39,061 nucleotides of DNA from Paenibacillus sabuli (GTDB lineage: Bacteria > Bacillota > Bacilli > Paenibacillales > Paenibacillaceae): assembly GCF_014705605.1 (NCBI RefSeq), contig NZ_JACXIZ010000039.1, forward strand, positions 1-39,061, written 5' to 3'. Below the pieces are notes generated by a model that was not told the origin of the DNA, made no database searches, and worked only from the letters and a program-made list of their open reading frames with translations. Position 1 is the first letter of the stretch. Every line of letters begins with the position of its first letter. The position numbers and the translations under genes were made by a program. Below are positions 1-8,224 of this stretch, in pieces.

Positions 1-36
1 GCAGCTGACGAATACTAATCGGTCGAGGGCTTATCC
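1..36 (+). rRNA. 23S rRNA, 3' end only
   Basis: The first bases match the conserved 3' terminus of Firmicute 23S rRNA (the block ending AATACTAATCGGTCGAGG). Only the last ~36 nt lie in the window; the exact mature end is approximate. No 5S gene follows before the first tRNA. Confidence 0.8.
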
Positions 37-94
37 TAATGCAACACTTCGCTAAAGTAACATGCTTCATTTCGCATCCGGTTTTCAGGCGTGT

Positions 95-172
95 AAGCTT
101 CGTTTCGCAAGAAACGAACACAAGCTGCGCTTGGCAGTATAAGCGCACCAAGCTTCGTTTCGTAAGAAACGA
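95..172 (+). repeat. Two copies of a short hairpin repeat in the 23S-tRNA spacer
   Basis: A 23-nt unit starting AAGCTTCGTTTCG occurs at 95-117 and again at 150-172 with one base changed in the loop. Each contains a perfect 6-bp stem CGTTTC/GAAACG (101-116 and 156-171) with a GCAA or GTAA tetraloop. The spacer from 37 to 192 holds nothing else I recognise; the repeats may be RNase processing sites or simply a duplication. Confidence 0.55.
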
Positions 173-192
173 GTAGAAGCGCTGTGTTTCGT

Positions 193-269
193 GGCGGCAT
201 AGCTCAGCTGGCTAGAGCGTACGGTTCATACCCGTGAGGTCGGGGGTTCGATCCCCTCTGCCGCTACCA
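193..269 (+). tRNA. tRNA-Met (CAT)
   Basis: Complete cloverleaf with 7-bp acceptor GGCGGCA/TGCCGCT (first pair G-U), anticodon loop TTCATAC giving CAT, T-arm GGGGGTTCGATCCCC and encoded CCA. The sequence is very close to the elongator tRNA-Met of Bacillus rrn-linked clusters; it lacks the C1-A72 type end of the initiator. Confidence 0.95.
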
Positions 270-278
270 CTTACATAC

Positions 279-354
279 GGACGCTTAGCTCAGCTGGGAG
301 AGCATCTGCCTTACAAGCAGAGGGTCGGGGGTTCGATCCCCTCAGCGTCCACCA
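279..354 (+). tRNA. tRNA-Val (TAC)
   Basis: Acceptor stem GGACGCT/AGCGTCC, anticodon TAC in the loop of CTTACAA, T-arm GGGGGTTCGATCCCC, encoded CCA. Second gene of the tRNA cluster. Confidence 0.95.
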
Positions 355-379
355 TTTTTGCACTTGTTTCATCTCATAT

Positions 380-456
380 GGAGCTGTGGTGTAGAGGCCT
401 AACATGCCTGCCTGTCACGCAGGAGACCGCGGGTTCGAATCCCGTCAGCTCCGCCA
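380..456 (+). tRNA. tRNA-Asp (GTC)
   Basis: Acceptor GGAGCTG/CAGCTCC, anticodon GTC between stems GCCTG and CAGG, T-arm with GGGTTCGAATCCC, encoded CCA after discriminator G. Confidence 0.95.
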
Positions 457-469
457 TTCTTTTAAGTGT

Positions 470-545
<76 letters not shown>

Positions 546-589
546 TTTTTATGCTTGCATTTGGCTATGCAAGCATGCTTGATTCACGT

Positions 590-675
590 GGAGGGCTAGC
601 GAAGTGGCCAAACGCAGCAGACTGTAAATCTGTTCTCTTACGAGTTCGGTGGTTCGAATCCATCGCCCTCCACCA
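590..675 (+). tRNA. tRNA-Tyr (GTA)
   Basis: Class II tRNA with long variable arm; acceptor GGAGGGC/GCCCTCC, anticodon GTA in CTGTAAA, encoded CCA. Confidence 0.95.
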
Positions 676-683
676 GTTTACCC

Positions 684-756
684 GAGCCATTAGCTCAGTT
701 GGTAGAGCACCTGACTTTTAATCAGGGTGTCGAAGGTTCGAGTCCTTCATGGCTCA
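684..756 (+). tRNA. tRNA-Lys (TTT)
   Basis: Acceptor GAGCCAT/ATGGCTC, anticodon loop CTTTTAA giving TTT, T-arm GAAGGTTCGAGTCCTTC. Unlike the five genes before it, the 3' CCA is not encoded (A is followed by TCC), so it must be added by the CCA enzyme. Last gene of the cluster. Confidence 0.93.
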
Positions 757-773
757 TCCTTGTCGAACCCGTT

Positions 774-803
774 AAGCCTTGCGTTATGCGCAGGGCTTTT
801 TTT
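774..803 (+). terminator. Terminator of rRNA-tRNA operon
   Basis: Stem AAGCCTTGCG / CGCAGGGCTT with loop TTATG-type followed directly by a run of T, 18 nt after tRNA-Lys. Confidence 0.85.
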
Positions 804-820
804 GTTGTCCTGCTGTGCTA

Positions 821-849
821 TGAACGAGCGGTGCTGTTTGTGTTACAAT
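821..849 (+). promoter_or_regulatory. Possible promoter of the PucR-type gene
   Basis: TACAAT at 844-849 is a good -10; 17 nt upstream lies only a poor -35 (TGAACG, 821-826). It would start transcription about 35 nt before the start codon at 891. Confidence 0.3.
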
Positions 850-890
850 GGACAAAAAGCTTCAAACCTAACGGATGGGAGTTAGCCTTA

Positions 891-1994
891 ATGCTTAGTA
901 TGCCGTGGAAGGAACAACTGGAGCAAGTGCTGAACTGCCCGCTTCGTACGGCTCGCATCAGTGTAGTCGCTTGGCACGAAGCTGCCCGGGAGGAGCAAGC
1001 GGCTCAGGTGCGCCCCACTGGACGAATCGAATTGGCGGACGGCCGGACATGGTACGCGATTGCTGCGGACAGCAGGAGTGTAGACGTGCTGGAAGTGCCG
1101 GCGGAGCGCTTGACGATGAAGGAACAGCGTCTTTTGGAATGGACGATTCAACAGCTGTCGGTGGAACGAGAGGCCGTGCCAGAGGCGGAGCCGCATCTTG
1201 AAGAGCTCGGCCAATGGGTTCAGGAACAGCTCGACGCCGGCATTCATCAGCCCGACATGCCCGAGCGGCTGACTGCCGGCGGCCGCCTTTTTTCGGACAT
1301 GATTCCCTTCTTGCTGATGAGCGAGCAGGCGACCTCGTTGAGCCTGTATGGGGAACTGGAGAAGCTGCTGTCCTCTTTTTTCGAGGAAGAGGTCATGCTG
1401 ATTCCGCTCAAGGAGCAGGAATGGCTGATTCTCGGGCCGACGGCGCTTCTTAGCGACGCCGATCAAGAAGAGCGTACAGACGGACCGGAGGAGACGCAGG
1501 AGGAGCTCTTGGCATCGATGTGCTCGGGTCTGCATGGCATGCTGGCGAGCGAGTGGGTGGGCGAATGCCATCTGGCAGTTGCAGAGCCGATGACGCCGGC
1601 CAAGTCCATAGTCGAGACTGTCGGCTTGCTGCGCGAGACGATTTACTTAGGGCGGCGATTTTATGTCGGGGACAATATTCACTTGCCGTGGCGTCTGCAT
1701 CTGGAGCGCTTGCTCGGCAGTGTGCCGGAGGCGCAGCGCGCTCGATTCATGAACCAGATTCTCAGCCAGTCCGACGTGCTGTTGGAGCAGGAATTTTTGA
1801 CTACGCTGGAGACGTTCTTTAGCCTTGACTGCAATGTGAGCGAGACGGCGAAAAAGCTGTACATTCATCGCAACACACTGCTGTACCGATTGGACAAGCT
1901 GAAGCAGGAGACCGGTCTGGACGTGCGCGTGTTCAGCGATGCGGTATTGGTCAAAATCCTACTGCTATTGTATAAAGTGACGAAAAGGATGTAG
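891..1994 (+). CDS. PucR/CdaR-type helix-turn-helix regulator
   Basis: A 367-residue protein whose C-terminus (about residues 302-360) is a PucR-family helix-turn-helix: the segment CNVSETAKKLYIHRNTLLYR is typical, with the conserved IHRNTLLYRL recognition helix. The N-terminal 300 residues are rich in Glu and Leu and carry no motif I can name; in the family this part is a sensor. The start at 891 is chosen because GGGAG lies 9-10 nt upstream; the open frame extends into tRNA-Lys (699), which cannot be coding. It stands alone between the tRNA terminator and the ABC ATPase gene 102 bp downstream in the same direction, so it may control that gene. A DNA-binding role is well supported, the ligand is unknown. 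Confidence 0.8.
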   Translation: MLSMPWKEQLEQVLNCPLRTARISVVAWHEAAREEQAAQVRPTGRIELADGRTWYAIAADSRSVDVLEVPAERLTMKEQRLLEWTIQQLSVEREAVPEAEPHLEELGQWVQEQLDAGIHQPDMPERLTAGGRLFSDMIPFLLMSEQATSLSLYGELEKLLSSFFEEEVMLIPLKEQEWLILGPTALLSDADQEERTDGPEETQEELLASMCSGLHGMLASEWVGECHLAVAEPMTPAKSIVETVGLLRETIYLGRRFYVGDNIHLPWRLHLERLLGSVPEAQRARFMNQILSQSDVLLEQEFLTTLETFFSLDCNVSETAKKLYIHRNTLLYRLDKLKQETGLDVRVFSDAVLVKILLLLYKVTKRM

Positions 1995-2096
1995 TTTTTT
2001 TGTAAAGTATGTGCATAGTCACAGGCGGAGCAAGTAGGCTAAGATAGATGTATAGTCAGAACCGAATAAATTCAACTGTTTAGGGGGATGCACAAA

Positions 2097-3218
2097 ATGG
2101 CAGGCGTACGTTTAGAGCATATCTTCAAAAAATATCCCGGTGCCGAGAATCCTTCCGTTACCGATGTAAACTTGGACATCAAAGACAAGGAATTCCTCGT
2201 ATTGGTCGGCCCTTCGGGCTGCGGGAAATCGACGACCCTGCGTATGATTGCAGGCCTCGAGGAAATTACGGAAGGCAAGCTGTTCATCGGCGAGCGTCTT
2301 GTCAACGACGTAGCCCCGAAAGACCGCGATATCGCGATGGTGTTCCAATCCTACGCGCTTTATCCGCACATGAACGTATATCAAAATATGGCCTTTGGCC
2401 TCAAGCTTCGTAAATTCAAAAAGGCGGACATCGACAAGCGCGTGCGCGAAGCCGCCAAAATTCTCGATATCGAGCATCTGCTCGACCGCAAGCCGAAGGC
2501 GCTCTCCGGCGGTCAGCGTCAGCGTGTCGCCCTGGGCCGCGCAATCGTCCGCGAGCCGCAGGTCTTCCTGATGGATGAGCCGCTCTCCAACTTGGACGCC
2601 AAGCTGCGCGGTCAAATGCGCGCCGAAATCAGCAAGCTGACGAAACGTCTGGAAACGACAACGATCTACGTAACCCATGACCAGATCGAGGCCATGACGA
2701 TGGGCGATCGCATCGTCGTCATGAAAGACGGCTTCATCCAACAAACGGACTCGCCGGAGCAGCTTTATAACCATCCGGTGAATATGTTCGTAGCAGGCTT
2801 CATCGGTGCGCCATCGATGAACTTCATCCGCGGTACACTAAGCGATGAGGGCGGCCAAGTGAAATTCAAGGCATCCGGCGTAGACGTGCTGCTGACGGAA
2901 AGCAGAGCCCAGATCGTTCGCGAAAAAGGCTACATCGGCAAAGAGGTCGTCATCGGCATTCGCCCCGAGGACTTCCACGACGAGCCGGTCTTCATCGAAG
3001 CATCGCCGGGCAGCGTCATCAACGCCAACGTCGACGTCGCGGAGAACCTGGGTCACGAGAAGTACCTGTACCTCTCCGGCTTGGGCTCGGATATGGTCAT
3101 CGCCCGTGTCGACGGCCGCTCGACTGTCAAAGAAGCTCAAAACGTCAAGCTGGCGATCGACATGAACAAGATTCATATGTTCGATGCCGAGACCGAGCTG
3201 AACATTTTTGAGAGCTAG
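2097..3218 (+). CDS. ugpC: Sugar ABC transporter ATP-binding protein (MsmX/UgpC type)
   Basis: A 373-residue ATPase of the CUT1 carbohydrate importers. Visible motifs: Walker A GPSGCGKST (38-46), Q-loop in MVFQSYALYPH, signature LSGGQRQRV (about 135-143), Walker B VFLMDEP and D-loop SNLD (about 156-165), switch His in THDQIEAMT (about 192), and a C-terminal regulatory OB domain (IGIRPEDF). The gene stands alone without permease or binding-protein genes, as does msmX of Bacillus, whose product energises several sugar importers; a shared multi-importer role is an inference from that. An ATG at 2088 overlaps the AGGGGG ribosome site, so the ATG at 2097, 8-9 nt after it, is the start. A strong terminator follows. 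Confidence 0.93.
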   Translation: MAGVRLEHIFKKYPGAENPSVTDVNLDIKDKEFLVLVGPSGCGKSTTLRMIAGLEEITEGKLFIGERLVNDVAPKDRDIAMVFQSYALYPHMNVYQNMAFGLKLRKFKKADIDKRVREAAKILDIEHLLDRKPKALSGGQRQRVALGRAIVREPQVFLMDEPLSNLDAKLRGQMRAEISKLTKRLETTTIYVTHDQIEAMTMGDRIVVMKDGFIQQTDSPEQLYNHPVNMFVAGFIGAPSMNFIRGTLSDEGGQVKFKASGVDVLLTESRAQIVREKGYIGKEVVIGIRPEDFHDEPVFIEASPGSVINANVDVAENLGHEKYLYLSGLGSDMVIARVDGRSTVKEAQNVKLAIDMNKIHMFDAETELNIFES

Positions 3219-3234
3219 TCATCCCCAGGATGCC

Positions 3235-3267
3235 AAACGTCCGAGCCTAACGGCTCGGACGTTTTTT
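3235..3267 (+). terminator. Terminator of ugpC
   Basis: Stem AAACGTCCGAGCC / GGCTCGGACGTTT with loop TAAC followed by T6, 16 nt after the ugpC stop. Confidence 0.92.
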
Positions 3268-3280
3268 GTTGAAAGAATAG

Positions 3281-3306
3281 CAAGTATAGGATTTCATCTA
3301 TACTTG
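3281..3306 (+). repeat. 9-bp inverted repeat upstream of hprK
   Basis: CAAGTATAG (3281-3289) and CTATACTTG (3298-3306) are perfect inverted arms with an 8-nt spacer. No T tract follows. It could be an operator or a minor hairpin. Confidence 0.4.
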
Positions 3307-3387
3307 TCTATCTTTATGGAACGAAACGGACTCGGCCATAAAAAGACGGCCGCGCCCTTTTGCCTTGCGTCGTCGTTGCGACCAACG

Positions 3388-3416
3388 TTGCGTTCAGCGC
3401 GCAATTCATTTACGAT
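3388..3416 (+). promoter_or_regulatory. Probable hprK promoter
   Basis: TTGCGT (3388-3393), 17-nt spacer, TACGAT (3411-3416): a reasonable sigma-A promoter 66 nt upstream of the hprK start. Confidence 0.45.
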
Positions 3417-3482
3417 GAAGACATGGTTGGTTTTGCAGAACAATGCTCCCGGCTGTAAGCATGGGCGTGAGGAGGCAATAAT

Positions 3483-4421
3483 GTGCCCAAACGAGTAAAA
3501 GTATCGGCGCTGGTCAAGCAATTCAATCTGGAAATTCTGGCTGGCGAGGATGGACTGAAGCGGGGCATCACCGTGGACGATCTGTATCGCCCGGGTCTGG
3601 AAATGGCCGGGTACTTTCATTACCACCCAAGCGAGCGCGTTCAGATTCTGGGCAAGACGGAGCTGGAGTTCCTGCAGACGCTGGACAGCTCGGAGCGGGT
3701 GGACCGTCTGTCCCGGCTGTGCGACGGCGAGACGCCGTGCATCATCATCACGCGTGGTCAGGAAGCGCCGCACGAGCTGCTGGATCACTCGAACGAGCGG
3801 CAAATCCCGGTCCTGCGGAGTCCGAACCCGACCACGAGCCTGATTAGCCGCATCACCAACTTCCTGGAGAATCGGCTCGCGCCGACCGCGACCATTCACG
3901 GCGTCCTGGTCGACATCTACGGGATCGGCATCCTGATCACCGGCAGCAGCGGCATCGGCAAAAGCGAGACCGCGCTGGAGCTGGTCAAGCGTAATCATCG
4001 TCTGGTCGCTGACGATGCGGTCGAAATTCGTCAGATGTCGGACGGCCAACTGGTGGGGGCCGCACCGGAGCTCATTCGCCACCTGCTCGAAATTCGCGGG
4101 CTGGGCATCATCAATGTGATGACCTTGTTCGGCGCTGGCGCGATTCGGACGAGCAAGCGCATCACGCTGGTCATTCGCCTGGAGAACTGGCAGCAGGAGA
4201 AGCAGTACGACCGGCTCGGACTGGACGAAGAGACGACACGCATCATTGATACCGACGTGCCGCTGGTCACGGTGCCGGTGCGCCCCGGCCGTAACCTGGC
4301 CGTCATTATCGAGGTAGCCGCGATGAACTTCCGCCTCAAGCGGATGGGCTATAATGCCGCGCTGCAATTCACGAACAAGCTCACCGAGACGATCGCAGAC
4401 GAGATGGACGATTACGAATAA
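3483..4421 (+). CDS. hprK: HPr kinase/phosphorylase
   Basis: A 312-residue bifunctional enzyme that phosphorylates HPr and Crh on Ser46 and reverses this with phosphate; P-Ser-HPr/Crh are corepressors of CcpA in Firmicute catabolite repression. Visible: conserved His near residue 139, P-loop GSSGIGKS (154-161), and the HprK signature [10 protein letters not shown] (about 203-212). Length equals that of Bacillus HprK. The start is GTG at 3483, 7 nt after GGAGG; an ATG at 3481 is out of frame. First gene of a four-gene operon (lgt 15 nt later), the same order as in B. subtilis apart from the absence of yvoD. Its target Crh is encoded in this window at 21837. Confidence 0.97.
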   Translation: MPKRVKVSALVKQFNLEILAGEDGLKRGITVDDLYRPGLEMAGYFHYHPSERVQILGKTELEFLQTLDSSERVDRLSRLCDGETPCIIITRGQEAPHELLDHSNERQIPVLRSPNPTTSLISRITNFLENRLAPTATIHGVLVDIYGIGILITGSSGIGKSETALELVKRNHRLVADDAVEIRQMSDGQLVGAAPELIRHLLEIRGLGIINVMTLFGAGAIRTSKRITLVIRLENWQQEKQYDRLGLDEETTRIIDTDVPLVTVPVRPGRNLAVIIEVAAMNFRLKRMGYNAALQFTNKLTETIADEMDDYE

Positions 4422-4436
4422 AGGAGCCAACGATTC

Positions 4437-5567
4437 ATGACGCTGTTCAAACTTAATCCGATTGCGTTCGAGCTCGGTCCGATCCCCGTACACTGGTATG
4501 GCATTATCCTCGGCACCGGCGCGCTGGTCGGGTTGCTGCTGGCGATTCGCGAGGGCAAGCGCTTCGGGCTGCCTTCCGAATTTTTTATGGATCTGCTGCT
4601 GATCGGCGTGCCTTCGGCGATTATTGCGGCTCGTATCTACTATGTGGCGTTCAAGTGGGAGGATTATCAGGATAACTTCTGGGGCATCTTTCAGATTTGG
4701 AACGGGGGCATCGCCATTTATGGCGCGCTGATCGGCGCGTTTTTGGCGGGCTACTTTTATTTCCGTGCCAAGGGCTACAGCTTCCTGCGCATTGCCGACA
4801 TCTGCGCGCCGTCTCTGCTGGCCGGACAGATGATTGGCCGCTGGGGCAACTTTGTCAACCAAGAGGCATACGGCGGTCCGACGACGGAGGCATTCCTGCG
4901 GGACAGCTTGCATCTGCCGGGATGGATCGTCGATCAGATGTACATACAGTCCGAAGGGGTCTACCATCATCCGACCTTCCTCTACGAATCGTTCTGGAGC
5001 CTGGTCGGGCTGCTGCTGCTCTTCGTGCTGCGGCGTCAGGCCTTCCTGCGTGTAGGCGAGCTGCTAATGGCCTATCTAATCTGGTATTCGATCGGCCGCT
5101 TCTATATTGAAGGGCTGCGTACGGACAGCCTGGCCTTCCAGGGCCCGGACTGGATCGTGTCGATTGTCGATGCGCTATGGTCGCCGATGACGGCGGTATT
5201 CGAGCCCGGTTATCTCGACCCGAGCTATGGCGATGTCCGCATCTCCCAAGCGCTGGCGCTGCTGCTGGTGTTATTCGGCATTGCGTTCATCGTCATTCGC
5301 AGGGCGACCGGCTCCGCGCGCGTGCGCTATAATGATCCGATCGTCTCGACGAAGACGTCGGCCCACGAGGCGCTGGATGAACAGGAGACAGAGGGAGAGC
5401 GCGTCGAGTCTATTGCTCCCGCATCCTCGGCGAATCGTGATCCGCTCGTGCGCCCCGAGCAGAGCGAGGCCGTGACCGTGCTCGAGGACGCAGAGCCAGA
5501 GCGGCAAGGCGAGCAGCAAAATGATTCGCCATCGACACCTGAGAAAAAGGAGAACCGCGATGACTAA
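4437..5567 (+). CDS. lgt: Prolipoprotein diacylglyceryl transferase
   Basis: Integral membrane enzyme that transfers diacylglyceryl from phosphatidylglycerol to the lipobox Cys of prolipoproteins, the first step of lipoprotein maturation. The Lgt signature GRWGNFVNQEAYG (about 134-146) and HPTFLYES (about 178-185) are present, with several hydrophobic segments from residue 20 to about 290. At 376 residues it is some 100 longer than B. subtilis Lgt; the surplus is a charged, Glu/Ser/Pro-rich cytoplasmic tail from about residue 291. AAAGGAG lies 9-10 nt before the ATG. The stop overlaps the start of ppaX by 8 nt, so the two are translationally coupled. Confidence 0.96.
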   Translation: MTLFKLNPIAFELGPIPVHWYGIILGTGALVGLLLAIREGKRFGLPSEFFMDLLLIGVPSAIIAARIYYVAFKWEDYQDNFWGIFQIWNGGIAIYGALIGAFLAGYFYFRAKGYSFLRIADICAPSLLAGQMIGRWGNFVNQEAYGGPTTEAFLRDSLHLPGWIVDQMYIQSEGVYHHPTFLYESFWSLVGLLLLFVLRRQAFLRVGELLMAYLIWYSIGRFYIEGLRTDSLAFQGPDWIVSIVDALWSPMTAVFEPGYLDPSYGDVRISQALALLLVLFGIAFIVIRRATGSARVRYNDPIVSTKTSAHEALDEQETEGERVESIAPASSANRDPLVRPEQSEAVTVLEDAEPERQGEQQNDSPSTPEKKENRDD

Positions 5568-6228
5568 GATTCAAACGGTCCTGTTCGATCTGGACGGGAC
5601 AATTCTCGATACGAACGAGCTTATCATTCGCTCCTTCCTGCACGTGCTCAAGGATGTGGCTGCGCCGGGCTTCGGCCGCGAGCACATCATCCCGGGCATG
5701 GGCAATCCGCTGGAAATGCAATTCCGCAAAATGTCGGGGCTGGAGGACGTCTCGGAGCTCGTGGCGGCGTATCGCACCGTTAACCTGGAGCTGCACGACG
5801 AGTACGTGCGCCTCTTCCCGTATGTGACAGAGGTGGTGCAGCGGCTGCACGACGCGGGCATCCGCCTCGGCGTCGTGACGACGAAGGCGAGACTGACGAC
5901 CGACCGCGGGCTCGCCTTCGTCGGCCTGTCGGAGTGGCTCAAGGTGACGGTCACGATGGACGACGTCACCCATGCCAAGCCGCATCCCGAGCCGATCCTC
6001 AAGGCGCTGGAAGCGCTCAAGGCCGATCCGGCGCGGACCTTGATGATCGGCGACAACGCGGTCGACGTGGAGGCGGCCCATGCGGCGGGCGTCACGCCGA
6101 TCGGCGTCGCATGGACGCTAAAGGGCGAGCAGGTGCTGCGGGAGGCGGGCGCGCAGCATATTCTACAGGACATGCGGGACCTTTACGCGCTGGTCGGACT
6201 GGAGCGGGAGCCGCTTGAGAAGGGTTGA
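5560..6228 (+). CDS. ppaX: Pyrophosphatase PpaX (HAD family)
   Basis: HAD-superfamily hydrolase of 222 residues. Motif I FDLDGTILDT (about 9-18) carries both catalytic Asp; motif II is VVTTK near residue 107; motif IV GDNAVDVEAA lies near residue 164. In Bacillus, PpaX hydrolyses the pyrophosphate made when HprK dephosphorylates P-Ser-HPr, which drives that reaction; the shared operon supports the same role here. The start is ATG 5560 with AAGGAG 7-8 nt upstream; the frame opens at 5521 but the extra residues lack homology. It overlaps lgt by 8 nt and the next gene by 14 nt. Confidence 0.92.
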   Translation: MTKIQTVLFDLDGTILDTNELIIRSFLHVLKDVAAPGFGREHIIPGMGNPLEMQFRKMSGLEDVSELVAAYRTVNLELHDEYVRLFPYVTEVVQRLHDAGIRLGVVTTKARLTTDRGLAFVGLSEWLKVTVTMDDVTHAKPHPEPILKALEALKADPARTLMIGDNAVDVEAAHAAGVTPIGVAWTLKGEQVLREAGAQHILQDMRDLYALVGLEREPLEKG

Positions 6229-6718
6229 GCGGCATCCCGTCGAGGGACCGAATGCGCTGTGGCAAATGTACCGTACCGTCAGCCCGTGGCGGGCGGTACG
6301 CAACTTCGTCTTCATTCAGCTGGCCCGCTATTGTCCAATCCTGTCGCTCAAAAACACGATTTATCGGCGCGTCTTGCGTATGCAGGTCGGCCGGCACACG
6401 GCGTTTGCGCTGATGGTGATGGTGGACGTGTTTTTTCCGGAACGGATCTCCGTGGGGGAGAATACGATTATCGGCTACAACACGACCATTCTGACGCATG
6501 AGTATCTAATCAAGGAATATCGGCTCGGACCGGTCGAAATTGGGAGCGGCGTCATGATCGGCGCGAATACGACGATCCTGCCGGGCGTGCGGATTGGCGA
6601 CCATGCCGTCGTCGCGGCTGGCTCGGTCGTGCACCGGGATGTGGCGCCGCACAGCTTTGTCGGAGGCAACCCGCTGCGCGAACTGAAACGCGGCGATTCC
6701 GAAGCGGACGAGGACTGA
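6215..6718 (+). CDS. Hexapeptide-repeat acyltransferase (YvoF type)
   Basis: A 167-residue left-handed beta-helix acyltransferase. Hexapeptide repeats are clear from about residue 70 (ISVGENTIIGYNTTI) to 150 (IGSGVMIGANTTILPGVRIG, then HAVVAAGSVV), ending in the usual FVGGNPLREL cap. It corresponds in position to yvoF of the B. subtilis hprK-lgt-yvoD-ppaX-yvoF operon; the acceptor is unknown. The TTG start at 6215 overlaps the end of ppaX and has GGGAG 4 nt upstream, which is close; an internal start is possible. A terminator follows 2 nt after the stop. Confidence 0.85.
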   Translation: MRRVERHPVEGPNALWQMYRTVSPWRAVRNFVFIQLARYCPILSLKNTIYRRVLRMQVGRHTAFALMVMVDVFFPERISVGENTIIGYNTTILTHEYLIKEYRLGPVEIGSGVMIGANTTILPGVRIGDHAVVAAGSVVHRDVAPHSFVGGNPLRELKRGDSEADED

Positions 6719-6719
6719 T

Positions 6720-6748
6720 CGGCTACTTTGACGAGGTAGCCGTTTTTT
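6720..6748 (+). terminator. Terminator of the hprK operon
   Basis: Stem CGGCTAC / GGTAGCCG with an 8-nt loop and T6, directly after the acyltransferase stop. Confidence 0.88.
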
Positions 6749-6789
6749 GACGTTTTGAGACGCAAAAGCCGGCCGCGCCATTTCGCCTT

Positions 6790-6839
6790 GAAATCGAGCG
6801 GATTCTACGTTTCACATGTAGAACCAAGCGCTCAATTTC
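6790..6839 (+). repeat. Imperfect inverted repeat in hprK-his intergenic region
   Basis: Outer arms GAAATCGAGCG (6790-6800) and CGCTCAATTTC (6829-6839) pair with one mismatch; inner arms TTCTAC (6803-6808) and GTAGAA (6818-6823) pair perfectly. No T tract. The rest of 6749-6889 holds a GGCCGCGCC-containing segment resembling one upstream of hprK (3341-3367). Confidence 0.4.
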
Positions 6840-6889
6840 GTGGAACGAAACTTGCCGCGCCGCCGAGGGCTGGCGACAGCCGGTTCGCC

Positions 6890-6918
6890 TTGACGCCGTC
6901 CAGTTTCCGTGCTACTAT
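6890..6918 (+). promoter_or_regulatory. Promoter of the histidine operon
   Basis: TTGACG (6890-6895), 17-nt spacer, TACTAT (6913-6918). The leader from here to 6997 is only about 75 nt and shows no T-box (no AGGGTGG-type specifier-closing sequence) and no leader peptide rich in His. Confidence 0.65.
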
Positions 6919-6997
6919 AACGACTAAACTCTTTATTTTGGCAGTATGGTAATTTGGTGTCGCGTTAACAGACTAAAGTGAATGCAGGAGGACTACG

Positions 6998-8224
6998 ATG
7001 TCCAAACCCAAAGGATTCGAAAAGCCGATCGGCGTCAAGGATTATCTGCCCCATGCCGTGGCGAAGCTGCGTCAGGTCGAGCATCGCGTGCTCGCCTGTA
7101 TGGACCGCTGGGGCTACGAGCAAATTGTCACGCCGACGATGGAATATTACGATACGGTCGGGGTGGCGAGCGCGACCTCGGATCAAAAGCTGTTCAAGCT
7201 GCTGAACAATCGCGGCACGCCGCTCGTGCTGCGCTCGGATATGACGGCGCCGATCGCACGCGTGGCGTCGTCGCTGCTGAAGGACCGCGCGTTGCCGCTG
7301 CGGCTGTCCTATCACGCCAATGTGTTTCGGGCGATTGAAGAGGAGGCCGGCCGCGAGGCGGAATTTTTCCAGACCGGCCTGGAATTAATCGGCGACGCCG
7401 GCGCGGAAGCCGATGCGGAGGTCGTCGCGCTGGCGATCGCTTCGCTGCAGGCGGCCGGCGTCGGCCGCTTCAAAATCGCACTCGGTCACGTCGGCTTCCT
7501 GAACGGGCTGCTGGAAGAAGCGCTGCCCGGCCAGACCGACGTGCAGGAGGAGCTCAAGGCCTGTCTGCTGAGCCGCGACTACGTCGGGTACCGCGAGCGG
7601 CTGCGCACACTGGCGCCGGACGTGCCGCTGCGGCGCGAGCTGGAGGATATCCTGCGGCTGCGCGGCGGCAGCGAGGTGTGCGAGCAGGCGCTGCGGCTCA
7701 GCGCGGGCGAGACGGCGCGGGCGGCGATCACGCATCTGTGCGGCATCTGGGAGGTGCTGGAGGCCTACGGCGTCTGCGAGCATGTGCTGATCGATCTGAC
7801 GATGATCGGCGACTTCTCCTATTATACGGGCATGACGTTCGAGGGCTATGCCGCCGATCTGGGCTTCCCGGTCGTGAGCGGCGGCCGCTACGACAATCTG
7901 CTCCGTCAGCTCGGCCGCCCCGCGCCGGCGACGGGCTTCGCCCTCAAGACGACGCGCATCCTGGAGCTGCTCGGCGATGCGCAGGGCGAGGAACCGCGCC
8001 GCATCTTGATCGGCTATGACGAGGCCGGCCGCGCGGACGCGCTCGCCGCGGCGCAGCGCGTACGCGCCCGGGGCGAGATTGCCGTCACTGAGCGCGTCGC
8101 GCATTGGACGGACTGGGAGCCGGGCCGCGCGGAGGCCGCCTTCCCGCTGACGTACAAGGGCAGCGTCTATGCAGAGGCGCTGACGTTCTCGAGCGGCGCC
8201 GCCGCGAAAGGAGTGCAGGCATGA
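6998..8224 (+). CDS. hisZ: ATP phosphoribosyltransferase regulatory subunit
   Basis: A 408-residue paralogue of histidyl-tRNA synthetase that lacks the anticodon-binding domain and forms a complex with the short HisG. The class II synthetase-like core is visible: GVKDYLP near the N-terminus, motif 2-like [12 protein letters not shown] and [19 protein letters not shown], and the late [13 protein letters not shown] / ATGFALK segment. GCAGGAGG lies 5-6 nt before ATG 6998. First gene of the his operon; its stop overlaps the hisG start (ATGA). Presence of HisZ agrees with the 214-residue short HisG downstream. Confidence 0.95.
   Translation: MSKPKGFEKPIGVKDYLPHAVAKLRQVEHRVLACMDRWGYEQIVTPTMEYYDTVGVASATSDQKLFKLLNNRGTPLVLRSDMTAPIARVASSLLKDRALPLRLSYHANVFRAIEEEAGREAEFFQTGLELIGDAGAEADAEVVALAIASLQAAGVGRFKIALGHVGFLNGLLEEALPGQTDVQEELKACLLSRDYVGYRERLRTLAPDVPLRRELEDILRLRGGSEVCEQALRLSAGETARAAITHLCGIWEVLEAYGVCEHVLIDLTMIGDFSYYTGMTFEGYAADLGFPVVSGGRYDNLLRQLGRPAPATGFALKTTRILELLGDAQGEEPRRILIGYDEAGRADALAAAQRVRARGEIAVTERVAHWTDWEPGRAEAAFPLTYKGSVYAEALTFSSGAAAKGVQA

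Noticed and set aside
6919-6997. T-box or attenuator in the his leader
   Set aside because: The leader is too short and lacks the T-box sequence, specifier loop and terminator/antiterminator pair.
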